Assembly (NCBI RefSeq): GCF_000150275.1
Contig: NW_002060952.1
Span: 1,230,452 to 1,294,451, forward strand
DNA from: Trichoplax adhaerens
Taxonomy: Eukaryota > Placozoa > Uniplacotomia > Trichoplacea > Trichoplacidae
DNA length: 64,000 bases
Direction of reading: 5' to 3'
In this document: positions 25,207-38,200 of the stretch, piece by piece
Layout: the number at the start of each line of letters is the position of its first letter
Position numbering within the stretch: position 1 is the stretch's first letter
Made by a program: the position numbers and the translations under genes
Notes under the pieces: model-generated
Databases searched by the model: none
What the model was told of the DNA's origin: nothing
What the model saw: the letters and a program-made list of their open reading frames with translations, nothing else

Positions 25207-28200
25207 GATTAAAGAATGTTCGGATAATTAAGAAATCGAAATAATTCCCTGTTATACTGTTACTGATTTTTATGAATTCTCTACTTAACTAGATCCCCCA
25301 AAATCAGCGTGGTACGGCTATTTACTTAATTAATCACTGAATTGCCGGTATCCATTAAGATTCATGCTGTAGGCATCAAATAATTTAATGCAAGAGCACT
25401 ATATATTATTTATTGCCCAATTTCGAACGTAAATATTATCAGGTATGGAAATTTGAAATTGTATTGCCGTGATCAAAGATTTAGTATATTCACGCGCTTT
25501 TATCGGTATCTAATTAATAATTAATTTATCATTAATTCAATGTAGTCAACTCATGGATAGGACGCTATTGGATGTAGTTCCTGGCTTAAGAAATCAGAGG
25601 AAACTTTACAACGATATCATTAAAATGGACAATAAATGGCATTAATTAAACATGAGATGGAGGATATCATATAACGTAACGTAATCATCACATTTAATAT
25701 TGGAAACAATAATTATGATAGAGGTGAATAGTAAATTTACTAAGGTTTATGATTGTATGTATTAGATATTCGCGTGTTCTACACGAAATAGCATAAGCAA
25801 TCTATAGATAAAGGTCTATCGGTACTGCATAAATTAGCTCTATTAACTACGGTGCCATTTGCAGCTCTACGTAACGATTTAGACAAGACTGATCAGTATC
25901 ATTATTGTTAGCAGCCAATCAGTTAAGGATTAAATCGTAATATGGGTAAAATTTATATATTTATTAATTAATTAATCGTCAACGCATTAATTGCTTAGTT
26001 CTATGAAAACCTTTTACTCTAGCAGATTTAGATATTTTACTATCATGATTGATATTGATATCAGCGATCAGTCTTTACTTTGATATCCGTAAATGAGAAT
26101 TGACAATTTTAAATTATTGACTCAAGGCCAACTGATAAATTCTAACGCGATAATTTGCAAAGCAATCAAGCTATTATCATATTGAAAGAAATCACTATTC
26201 GCACCTGTTATTTACCGCTGTTAGTTACGATTGAGTTAGCAATAATACAAAGTTTTCTCTTTGTTGCATAATTTATTTGTATGAGTGTCATTAAAATGTA
26301 CATATTCCTGTGATAATAGACGAATATACACTGGAGGTATTTCCAGATACTGTATTTCTGAGGTCTCTGATAATTATAAAACTTTTTCCTTAAGTTTTAC
26401 TGGAGAAGCAATCGAAACTGTCTCCATATGCATAAAGGATAAATTATCGGGCTCTCTTTATTATAAAAATAACTTGCTTTTATATCTTCGATCTCTATTT
26501 GCGTGCAGCTGCAGAGTATATATACAGTACATGGAATTTAATATTAAAAACCTGTTAAAGTATAAGAGGGGTCTCTTTGAGCGCTACTTTAAAAAAACGT
26601 TGGAACACGCATAGAATACGAGTTTAATCACAATCAGGAGACGATCTAACCCACGCGCTCTCTTATAAATTAGGTATCTAACTAATTTTCTTGCCCGATT
26701 ATGAATTAGTTTTACAATTCCAGATTTACTAATAACCTATACGTATAGCATTATTCCACAGCAAGTGCATAAGCTGGTTTCTAACCCTAATGGCAAGCTA
26801 TCGACTGTATAACAATCAATACAATGTATTTATACTTCACGATGATCTAAACCGCAACAATAACAATTCACTTTTCGATTAAATGCATAAGGTGCCGTGT
26901 TACATCGTACATGGAGAGTAACCATTTGTAAACGATAATAAGATGGCGACGGTCTTAATTGGGGGATTAAAACATAAAATTTAAGCTACGAGCGAATACA
27001 TGCTGTTTCATTTTAATTCAAATTTATGTCATTGTGCGATTTAAATGAGTATCGTAGTGATTATGGAGTCATTCTGTGCTTCACTTAACAATAGCTAGTA
27101 GCCTAGGATAAAACATGAATAACAAACACTATCAAAAAGTATATATAAAATTGTAGACATAATATATAATGCGATTATTTCGTAGAATTGAGTGTTTGAC
27201 AACGATTTTACAACACAGAAAAAGGATATCTGAGCTGCTCATATTTTGTATTACAGATAGCAAATCATACGAGATCAAGATTTTGGTAAGTGCTATCCTC
27301 ATAAGATCATGAAAGTATCTTAGAGATCTTTAATCATGGACGGATTACTACTGTATGATATCGCCAGCTCTATGGATATGGTATTAGCATAAAATAGTCA
27401 AACCTGCGATGATAGCGAAACCTTATTACGAACATTTCATTGGCTACATTTATCTGAGCGGGATTGGCAGCCAATTCAGAACACAACAACCAATCATGCT
27501 ACCGAGTACTAAATTAAAATTTGAGATTTAATCTTTTAACTATCAAATATACCAAGTCGAATTAGATATTTTAGTTTAAATTTTATTAGAAAACGTCTAT
27601 CAAATCATGATAGACCCTAGACACGTATGCTCGATGACTATTTTCAGTTATCATTTTTTAAATATCGCATTTCATTTATAGCTTGCATAAAACAAGTTTG
27701 TCGTGCAGTTTAATATAATTGTATCGTGATTAATATCATGATTTAAGGACCGTCATATTCAGTAGTTGGCCAAAAAGTTAACAGATTTAATATTATAAGC
27801 AATCTGAGGAAAACTGCATACATGGTGTTGAGGAAATCATAAAACTAAAAATACGGGCCATGGCTGATCAAAATCCATCTGTAGGGTTGTATACTAACAC
27901 AAATGATTAACCATAGACGGAAGATAAGATTAAATTATTTAAATTGATAACTACTTTTCATTCTATTACTACGAGCATCTCAGAACAGTACTGTCAGTGC
28001 TTCTCTACGTAATTAGACATCATTCGTCGCAAAATCACCACGTGTGGTATGGATATTTAGGTTTCATATACTACTTACAACTTCTTCGTTATTACAAATC
28101 GATATTTACTACTAATGTATTAGAGTAGTATCACATTGTTACTGTATTTACAGTAATATTATTCTAACGTGGACGTATCAAGTCCCTCTCTAATATACTT

Positions 28201-28437
28201 ATAAATAAATACTATAAATAAGGATTTCAATAGAATATTTCTACCCTAAAACAGTCTTGATAAGTGTAGTTCTATTCATTTTCAGCTTGCTTACGTACAT
28301 CAACTGCACGATTCTTTCTAAGACGTGCATTTACAGTTAATCTACTGAATGAGAATGACCATCGCTAACAGTGATTTAAGAATAAAAACCTAGAAGTCTC
28401 AATCGTTGTCATTTCTCGTCGATTTTATCTTTTTTAA
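25207..28437. other. AT-rich spacer between carboxypeptidase copies
   Basis: No gene recognised. A 109-codon + frame at 26285-26614 has mixed composition, no motif and no homology that I recognise, and is left out as probable chance. Confidence 0.4.
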
Positions 28438-29886
28438 TTAAAATAATTCCATAATTATAGCTGCCACACCGAGAACTATAACTGCTACTAAAGCGGGTAT
28501 GTTGCCATTAAAAAAGGATGGATTATGAAACGGGTGTTGAATAAAATCTTTCATCATCCACCACGCTTCAGTTGGTCTGTCTCCAGGAACCAGATGACCA
28601 GCACCTTTAACAGTAACAAATTTAACATTGGGATACAAAGTAGCAAAACCTCCTACTTGACGACCATTATTATCGGTGTAATGCCATGGTTGGTAGTTGC
28701 CAATAGTTGGCAAACCAGTGGAACTGATACTTTCTTCGCCTCCTAAGAAGTTGCATACCATATCTAAATCACCAAAATAAAGGAGAATACGACATTTTTG
28801 CGATAGTGACGGAATCAGCTTTACAGCCGATTTATACTGTGTCCGATAAGATAGGCCAGAGCTACACACAGTCCATGGCTGGGCTTGATCAGAAACATGA
28901 AGTGCTTTCTTAACATCATCGCGTCGAAAGTACTTGACAGCCACCGAATTGTTAAAACATGGTGGAGAACCAAATAAGCCATGAGTACTCTTGGTTAACG
29001 TTGTAAATGCAGTGTACTGTCTAATTTGAGACATTGGGTATTGACTGCACTGAGTGTAAAAATTGTATAAATTTAAACCATCAGTGTAAATCGTTTTCAT
29101 AGCGATCTGAATGGTATTTTGACATTTGCTTGAAATATCGCCAATAAATCGACAAATTTCACCTTGACAACAATGCTGCTTTAAATTAGCCCATAATGTC
29201 GGTCCAAGTATTCCGTGGTAATTAGCATATCGGATTAGTGATTGATAATTGATATTATTATCGAGAAGACCGTTACCAATAGCCAAACCGATTAAGTTGA
29301 TGCTGCTATCTTGCACAACACGCCTCGCTAATGTTGGAATATAAACACCAGCATAGCTCTCGCCGGCAATAAAAAATGGGCGATTGGAATAATGTGGAAA
29401 TTTCAGAAAGAAATGCTTTATAGCAGCATAGTTATTCTCGGCTGTAGTATCATCATTAATCTTCATCTTGTCATCTTGGGCATAAGAAAAACCAACGCCG
29501 GCTGGTGTTTCTAGATACAAAATATTAGCAAAAGCATTCCAAGTATGATTGAACGGTCTCCTAGCCACGGTAAGATTATCACGGATAAAGATCGGTCCAT
29601 TCTCGTCGATTAAACCAGCTAATGAACTACATCCTGGACCACCATTCAACCAAAGCATCAATGGATCCTTTGCTGGTGAAGACTGCGATTCCACAAACCA
29701 GTAAAACAGTCGACTGCCGTCATTGCCATTCAAGTAGCCTGAATATTGTTTAAATGGCAATTTTTCCTTCAATCCAGGCATAGAAACGATTTCATCGGCG
29801 GCAAAACATTGAACTTGCACAATCAAATTGAGCAAATACAAGAGTAACACTGTTGTGGCCATCATTCCTAATCGGATCCAAAGCAT
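28438..29886 (-). CDS. Serine carboxypeptidase (peptidase S10, cathepsin A/CPVL-like), 482 aa
   Basis: Secretory or lysosomal exopeptidase that removes C-terminal residues from peptides at acid pH (family knowledge). Single exon. Residues 1-28 form a signal peptide (hydrophobic TTVLLLYLLNLIVQVQCF). Family signatures: NGGPGCSS at 81-88, GESYAG with nucleophile Ser177, Asp375 in FGDLDMVCNF, and His431 in VKGAGHLVPGDRP, completing the Ser-Asp-His triad. Paired cysteines (Cys239, Cys240, Cys245, Cys255, Cys280, Cys310) fit the disulfide-rich lid, and sequons occur at Asn104, Asn113 and Asn312. After the catalytic domain (about 455) there is NIPALVAVIVLGVAAIIMEL to the end: a C-terminal membrane anchor or GPI signal not typical of soluble family members. 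The ATG at 29886 opens the signal peptide. A pentamer-rich minisatellite begins about 240 bp upstream. Which vertebrate S10 member it is orthologous to is not resolved. Confidence 0.93.
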   Translation of the reverse strand: MLWIRLGMMATTVLLLYLLNLIVQVQCFAADEIVSMPGLKEKLPFKQYSGYLNGNDGSRLFYWFVESQSSPAKDPLMLWLNGGPGCSSLAGLIDENGPIFIRDNLTVARRPFNHTWNAFANILYLETPAGVGFSYAQDDKMKINDDTTAENNYAAIKHFFLKFPHYSNRPFFIAGESYAGVYIPTLARRVVQDSSINLIGLAIGNGLLDNNINYQSLIRYANYHGILGPTLWANLKQHCCQGEICRFIGDISSKCQNTIQIAMKTIYTDGLNLYNFYTQCSQYPMSQIRQYTAFTTLTKSTHGLFGSPPCFNNSVAVKYFRRDDVKKALHVSDQAQPWTVCSSGLSYRTQYKSAVKLIPSLSQKCRILLYFGDLDMVCNFLGGEESISSTGLPTIGNYQPWHYTDNNGRQVGGFATLYPNVKFVTVKGAGHLVPGDRPTEAWWMMKDFIQHPFHNPSFFNGNIPALVAVIVLGVAAIIMELF

Positions 29887-30191
29887 ATTTGCTATCGTTG
29901 ATGATTGGTTTGGATGGCTGTAGTGGATCTTTCTTACTTATTTTGAAAAGATTGGCAACACAGTATTGTAGTCTTGAGGTATACTGTACAGGAAAACCTC
30001 GCTCGATGTTGCTAAATCGTCCTTGAAAGCCTAACTAGACAGCCAATGCCAGTGCGTTGATTTAATTAACCTGAATAAAAAGCAAGAAACAGCAAGGGAT
30101 TCCCGACCACTAAATCCCCTCTACAGTACAGTACAGTAGCCGGCGGTAGACTGGAAGGAAACACTCTTGTACTTTACCGTCCAAATTCCTC

Positions 30192-30736
30192 CAAAGCACT
30201 GTTGACCCCCTTTTCACTCTACTAAGCTCATACTGTACGGTATACAGTACAGTACTACAGTACAGTATAATGGATAGCGGTAATCGATAGATACTTTATA
30301 CTGTACTGTGCTGTCTAGGACAGGGAGGGACTTCTGACGGACATGAAAGCAGATATTAATAAATAATAATTATAATATAATATTAATGAACTGTATTAAA
30401 ACCACTGTTGACTCCCTTTCACTCCACTAAGCTCATACTGTACTGTACTGTCTAGGGCAGGGAGGGACTTCAGACGGATTTGATAGCAGATATAATAATA
30501 ATTAATTATAATATGATATTCATTAACTTAATTAACTCTATTATATTAAAACCACTATTGACTCCCTTTTCACTCCACTAAGCTCATACTGTACGATATA
30601 CTACAGTATAATACAATGGATGGCGGTAATGGATAGATACTGTATACAGTACTGTACTGTGCTGTCTAGGACAGGGAGGGACTTCTGACGGACTTGAAAG
30701 CAGATATTAATAATTATATAATATAATATTTTAATA
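30192..30736. repeat. Three tandem minisatellite units with internal TACTG arrays
   Basis: Unit starts at 30192, 30397 and 30548, each opening with CACTGTTGACTCCC-type sequence, then CTCATACTGTA, then CTGTCTAGGACAGGGAGGGA, then an AT-rich tail. Lengths are about 205, 151 and 189 bp. The middle unit lacks the roughly 60-70 bp ATGGATAGCGGTAAT segment; its gap falls exactly where TACTGTA pentamer runs occur on both sides in the other units, consistent with slippage or recombination between pentamers. Confidence 0.85.
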
Positions 30737-30782
30737 TTCTTTCTTTTGTTGGTCTAAATAATGGTTCTGGCTGGACCAGACT

Positions 30783-30808
30783 AGAGACCCTTAAGAGAAA
30801 GGGTCTCT
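30783..30808. repeat. Perfect 10-bp hairpin AGAGACCCTT / AAGGGTCTCT
   Basis: Arms AGAGACCCTT (30783-30792) and AAGGGTCTCT (30799-30808) are exact reverse complements around AAGAGA. No T run follows, so it is not a bacterial-type terminator. It sits just past the minisatellite and could be part of an inverted-repeat element. Confidence 0.7.
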
Positions 30809-31277
30809 ATAGTACAGTAAGCTGACATTATTCATACATTGTATTGATTAGTATTAACGGTCTGTTGGACAATGACGGGTTACCGTTATGTCTGTAATTT
30901 AAGATATGCATGTCGGTTGAGTCATTAAGTGGATGTAATAACAATTCTGCCTGGAATATTAAATGACAGTAGATAAGTTGCGCGTTCAGGCAGGATTTCT
31001 TGCCTAGCTCATAACAAGACATGTATTTTAACTTGCCATAATTTCTTATAGTAATCATGTTAATAAGACGCAATCTGTCATGTTTGTAACGCTTTAAAGG
31101 GTTAACCTCCTTTGATTGGATGTCTGCTGTTCACTTGTTTAATGCTATCTTATTGTTTAAGTCAAAGTATAAATGCTAGTTATTGCTTTTCTTCTTGTTA
31201 TAGATTGCTCGTGAGAACTGCTAAAATAAAGTCGTAACCTAAAGTAAGTTGTACTTTTAGCGACTGTTCTTTCGAGT

Positions 31278-31303
31278 CTATCTAGGAGGGTAGTTCTAGA
31301 TAG
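31278..31303. repeat. 8-bp inverted repeat CTATCTAG / CTAGATAG
   Basis: Perfect 8-bp arms around the 10-base loop GAGGGTAGTT. It lies in unannotated spacer and its function is unknown. Confidence 0.5.
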
Positions 31304-32204
31304 TTTATGCCCCTTAGACAATTGTGACAGGCATCCTTTTAATGCATACTAACGTCTTGTTTTGTCAGAAAGCGCCTACAATACGCAGGCTTATGTGTCC
31401 ACATACACACTGTACGGTTAGTAAAATCAGAAACTCTTATTCACTCTAAGCCTCGTCCAAGACATACACTTTATGCATATATACAATGACGCAGCTAACG
31501 AATGGAACAAAATACGTTAGAACACCCTACCTTAATATATTGTGAATCAGTTAATAACAATTTAGAGATAAAAAAGTACTTGCGGCTATGTTATGTCATT
31601 ATCATGATACTTAGTAGGTAAGATTCAGGACTTAATCCATCTACGGTATATTAACTGCAATGATTGGAGAGCTAATGTCTTGCATATATCACAACCTAAG
31701 TTCATACCTTGTTAGCTCTTAACAGTAGCAAACGCTCAAAGCGAAAACAGAAGTCGGTCATCAAAAGTACGTAGTGTTGATGCTTATTTTATCGTAGTCA
31801 CTACAGGTTTAATTTTATGCACTAAACATTAGCAAACAATTTAGTAATCATTTACTAGTGTAATGCATAGAAGATTGTATCATTGCTTCAGACGTGATTG
31901 CTAATGCAATCTTCACATTCGCATAGTAGCTATATAAAAGTTTTACCATCTATCAATTCTTTTCGGTCACAACATTAAATTCTATACAGTAAGAAACATT
32001 GATATTTTCAGGATTGGCTTATAAGGACTAGCAAGTGACATATGTCGTTAAGTAATGCATTTAGCTGAATAACCGTCTACTTCCATTTAAATATCATATT
32101 AATATTTGCTAGGTGCATCGTAACGTCACAGCCAGATTGACAGTTTGATTATTTAACCTATCAATTCTTATAAGCCCTCGGTAAACTAAGGACGAGATGT
32201 AAGT

Positions 32205-35200
32205 TTAATCAATCTTTACAGTTGAATAAATCTTCCAAACGAAAGCTTGCGTTGACGTAAAGCCAATTGCACCTACCGTAAAATTGCACAAAGTACAAAT
32301 CATTGGAATAATTTCTCACTTAGTGAGACGCATAAGAGACAGTAATCGTTATTATAGTACTTACCACACATCAATCCTAGTCCCAAACTAAAAATTATCA
32401 TGTATCCAAAGTAAAACGTAGTTTGAAAGAAACCATACATCCTGAAAAATTGCAAGGAAACGCGCTTATTCATTACCAACAATATTTAAGCATGGAATAA
32501 GTAATGTTTTATCGGCAAATAACCAAAATTATTAATAAAACCATTTTCTTACTTAGTTTTAAAGAAGAAATAATAAATCGAATAGCTATACACATAAATT
32601 GAAGTCGATGCCGCAGCTAAGAAGCTTGTCCATTGCCTACAGATCAAAAGAATTTCTAATATCAACAGCGGCCCACATACTGTAGTTGAACAGGAAACTT
32701 AACTAGGATCTTATAAAGTTTGCAGAACTAACCATCTATAGTCTTCGGCATTCAATAGAAAATATGTGCACACAATAGTAACACAACTAGTTACCGCGAT
32801 GAGAATTAAAAATACCAGCAACATAAATCCATAAACGTAATAAATTTTATACGCCCAAAAGGATGTAAAAATAAAATACCTAAGTGAAAGTAAGATTGTA
32901 AAGTATCAATGTTTAGATATTATATCAATTATAAGTAATGCAGTATTTAGTGCACGATGATGATGTCAAATAGATAATAGAAATAGAAGACCGTATTTAT
33001 AGATTATGCCTTGATGCATTCAGTAATATAAAATTGTCATACATTTCAATAAAAATCGATCCAAAAGGGAGCACACCACCTAAGAATATTATAATTCCAG
33101 GTTCCATGTACCTGCAAATAGTGTTGCGACCATAATTACATCATCAATTAGCATTGCTGTACTAATCTCTACCCGATCATTTTAAAAAGTTATGTTAAGA
33201 TCGAAAAATACCATTTCTTATCCGGAATTGGTCGAGGAACTACATTCACTCTACAAGGGAAATGAGTTCCGCTGGATACATTACGACCAAGTACTGTTCC
33301 AATCAACGTTAACGGGAGAATAACAAATATACAAATACAAGCAATCGCAACCTATGAATAGCAAAAATGTAAAAGACAATATCTTCAAATTACGTCCTAT
33401 GTTAATGCAAGCGCAATGGAAATAGACATTGATTTAAACTTTACCATTGTCAGGAAAGGTATCGCTCTTGAGGCGTGATAGTAGATTGCAACGAAGTTGA
33501 TCATGAAGGCAATTCCACAAACACAAAATGGGAATAATATTGCAGCTAACAGCATTTGCTTTATCCAATCTTTCCCTAGTACAAAAATATTATTAACGAT
33601 TCTTAATAGTATTATTAAAGTGTATTTTACATAAAACACTAAACTGTAGCATACCTCCTTGTCTAACGTATAAACTGCCACCAAAATAGCCGTTAACAGG
33701 CGACATAACCGCGTAAAAAAATATCGTTGTACTTAGTAGTGATCCCCGCCTGAAAGTGACAACAATTACATCCAATTATTAGATAATTACTAGCATTATG
33801 ATAAAACTTTCGATTTTACTAAAAATGTTAAAACATGACATAAATATAAGCAATAGATCACTTACTCTGTATATAAGTCACCAAATATAGCCACAACTAT
33901 CACACAGAAAGCAACCAGAATTAACTGGTAACCGCAACCGATTATGGACGAGAATAGCATCAAACTACTAACTGGCCGAAAAACATCTCCATGAACCTGC
34001 ACATTAAATTAAAATTAGAATTGTATACGTGCCAAATATGTCTCTTTAACGCTTTACAATCATGTAGTAATTATATACCTGTTTCCACCCATATTCATCG
34101 CCCAAGTCGCGTTCCTGATAGCAATATTGAAGTTTACTTTAGTCATGTATAAAGTAATACTATTTACTATTAGCAGTAGATGACTGAAATATATTAATTG
34201 TTTAAAATTCGGCTGCATAATATCAGTCAACCCAAGCTCGATTACCACCAATAGTGTTACTGCGTGTAGGTACAGATGGTGTTCAAGTATCTAGGAGTTT
34301 TCATCTCCACTATCATAGATAACTAACTCATATCCTTACCATGTCATCAAGATCTTCATCTTTATTGTATCGAGCATAATCCTTACGTAATGTTCGCATA
34401 AGGATCATACTTACTAGCCCAACCAAAAATATAACCATCATAAACGAGTTAAAAATGGAAAACCAATGGATCTATATGATAATTCTTATGGTAAGAAAAT
34501 AGTCTAACACCTCTCTCGAGAATATAACGAACACAATCAAACAATGTCTGATTGGGGCTACTAACTTTATGTTGAAAGAATTTCGGATCAAGGTATTTGT
34601 CAAATCGATCAGCAAATTTAACGTTTGACTTATGCCATTTCACCTGGTAAAAAGTATAGTAATGAATATACACCATATAGGATCACATGTTTATTTATGT
34701 TCTCAATTTGTATCATCAACTATCTCTGCAATAAAGTTTATTTCATACTGTTCTCCAGTAGAGAAGTGTGAGAGGAAAAAAACTGACTTCCCAATACCTC
34801 GTACGTAAAAGGAATTTTCACTCCTTTTTCCAGCTTCACTTTTACATCACTGGTCAAATTTACGTATATAATCTATGAGAAAAGTAATAATACATTAATC
34901 AAAACTCACAGCACCTTACTAACACCAATAAAACTGTAGAATTCCTTACCTGGTTACCATTATACCCAATGTCTAATTTCTTATGAGTCCACATATAGTA
35001 ACCTATCCCTGAATCGTCCACAGAGCCAACAATACCTAACAGATCCGTAATAATGTTCGATAAAATGTTTTAAGCTGTGCTATAAGTTTGATTGCTATAT
35101 AAAACAATGATGAAATTAATGCTGCTAAATTTTTTAAAATAACGATAACAATGCAATCCTCGAAGGCCTTCTTACCCCAAACAGGTAAATCATCTGCAAT

Positions 35201-38200
35201 TAGTAAAAATTTAAAAAGCTAAATTAATGGATATCTTTCAGTACACAGCAACAGTGCAACAATATACAATAAGACAGTAAGGCCCACTGCTGACATAAGA
35301 AATAAAATAGGCAATGCTTATTATTATTAGGCCTACAACATACGAGCTACTTACCTAAATACATCTGATACCAGTAATGATTCTTTATTGCATATGTTAG
35401 CATATTATATCCATCTTCATCTACTTCTGTGTCACAAAATTTAATTTTTTGTACCTCGCCTAGGTAACAGTTACATGGACGAAAGTTTAGCTTGTTTTAT
35501 CATACACGATTCGCATTTAGATGTATCTGCTAAGCTTGTACGCATATTTACGCATATGACTAAAGAGTAATTTTCAGCGTATAGTATATGCGCATCATGT
35601 ACGCAATATACCGCTCATGAGGGATTTCCCCTAAAATATACCGTTCTACGTAAACTCTATTACTGGACATGATAAACAAGTAGGCATACTTTACACTAAT
35701 AAGCTTTAAAATACCAAGCCCGTATCTAAAATTATTCTACGTAAACTCTATTATTGGACATGATAAACAAGTAGGCATCCTTTACACTAATAAACTTTAA
35801 AAATACCAAGCCTGTATCTAAAATTATTGCAGTACATTGTAACGATAATATCAGAGCACATGATTACCATACCTTTGAAATTAATTTCCAGTCCGCTAAA
35901 TTGCAATTCGGTACCCTGCAAGGCTTCGCCTAATGTTTCATGATAGTGGCCAATTGTTGTCTTTTTACCACGACAAAAGGGTAGACTGAAATATTCATAG
36001 GTTTCTTGACGGTTGTGGTAAGGTCCAACGGTATTCATCCACAAAATAACTTCTTCGCCATCTTTGTACTAAAATATTCAATATTATACTGTTACATTTC
36101 AGAATGTTCTACACGATACATACACACATTAATGTATGCTGATAATCTGTTGTCAGATTGGAACATCAAAAACTTAGCCATTGTTGTCAGTTAAGATACT
36201 TTCTTAGTAAATAAGATTCGACAAAGAAAGCTCTAATGATATCATGAGGTCAAAAAAGTCTAGTGCTTGATACATGTACTAAGACAGTCGCTGCAATTAT
36301 CATCAGCAACTACTATCATTTAGAGTACGGCAAAGTATTCCAATTTAACATGCTAATATTCATTGGTAAGCCTACAAATAGTCTATATTCAAAGTAGATA
36401 AAAAGCTGTGTGCACATACATATCTGATATCATGGACTATGGAATGGAAATTCCCAAGAACAACGCTAATTTGTAGAACTAGAGGGTGTACGGTACAGTA
36501 TAATCGATAATAATTTATATAAGAACAATTATAGCTAAAATTGAGCAGACAAATTAATAATAATTTAATAGCAGATTTCAACTATTATACTTTTGCAGGA
36601 AATTAGCACAATCAGCTATACTTTTAGCTAAGAATACACTATCAATTGTACAATTGAATTAAGTACGGGCATAACTTTCCTAACAAATAATTTTGATCGT
36701 GATTCGTTTGCATCACATTCACAAAGCCTAATGCACATTATTGTAAGGACTAGCAAAGACAAGCAACAATTGTCACCATTTTGTAATTCGCCTGCCTGGT
36801 AACGTAACGGAAATCAATAATTATGTTTAAATCTAAACACAAGAACTAACTGTTAACTTTATCTTGCCAGATACAATAAACAGCTCAGAACCCTCATTAT
36901 ACTGCTTGTAGTTGTAAAGACCGTCCTGGCTTCAAATATTCTCGATTTTGGCTCCCTCGTTTGCTGTCTCATATTCAGCTATCAATGGGTTACCGATTTT
37001 GGTCGTAAAAAATTGAGAGCGGTGTCCATATTCCTGCGGATTCGTTTGTTGCACCTTCTCCAACACTGCTATCAATGTTTTTGAAGGATTCATTCAATGC
37101 ATCGAATCTCATTCAGAAACTATTCAAAAGTTAACTGCAGTCTTGTAGTAATAATTATAATGAATCGATAACGAACTATTGTGAAATGGTACATTTTAAG
37201 CATCGACGCTCAACGGAATAAGAACAACCGAAAGGGCCCCATTCCCCTCGATTACGGGCTTATTTATTACCGACGTCTACAGTGCAGTCAATCGTTGCGA
37301 CTTTACATTATAGTCGTTATCAGTCGTGCATGAACTATGTATAATTTCCCATCATAGTATTGTAGTGGCGACTGTGTGAAACGCAATAATTCATCTAGCT
37401 TTTACGTGTTGCTGCACCTGAATGTGCACACTATTTCGATGATTGATTGGCCTGAGCCATCATTTACAAACGAGGTGAAAATATTGAAAAAACATCAGTT
37501 ACCCAAGTCTAGAATAACTGTTACGAAAAATCCTAACTGAATGAGTGTAAGGTTTCTTTCTAGCGAGACTATACAATTTTCACTTTGCAGCTGCTGCGGT
37601 AGGCAGAGCCTGCTGTGTCATCGGTATACAGTAGCTTGTATGAGTGGATTAGAAGCTTCCAGACAATGCACGCGATGTAATTCATTTTGTTTGGCAAAGG
37701 CAAGCTGGAGAATGCTGCTCCAAAATGAGACACTGTACACTGTACTACTGTAAGTACAAACAACCATTGCAACTGACGGCGGAGTCACTGATTATAATAT
37801 GCCATTAGTAATACTGTACTATTTTGGAGCATCAATATTCCATTTGTTTATAACTTCTGCTTAGTATAATAGCTCTTATCATAGTATAGTAAAATACAGG
37901 TGAGCCATTCAAAAATGTTTCCTTCAATCAATAGTAGTAAACGTCGATGAGTGGAAAGAGAGCATTGACATAGTATAGTATCGCTATTGAAGTCTCTTTT
38001 TTAGCGCAATTGACTGCGTACTGTCTGCTTGAAATTCAATCTATGCGAATAAAATGGCTGAATGCAATACTTGGCTAATGCAGTGTCTCAAAGACCTTTG
38101 GTATGTTGCAAATTTGATCATTTCTATTAATGGTAATGGACGCTGACCAGTGAATCCATGGGATATCATTTGCTTGATTGATTGCTAGAAGACTACTTTG

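Larger units (their letters stand above)
30737..32204. other. Spacer with hairpins
   Basis: No gene recognised. It contains the two hairpins listed separately. An 81-codon - strand frame (30828-31073) shows no conserved features. The 3' end of the TM9SF3 transcript should lie at the right edge. Confidence 0.4.

Noticed and set aside
26285-26614. 109-codon + strand frame
   Set aside because: No motif, signal peptide or homology recognised; composition matches the surrounding spacer.
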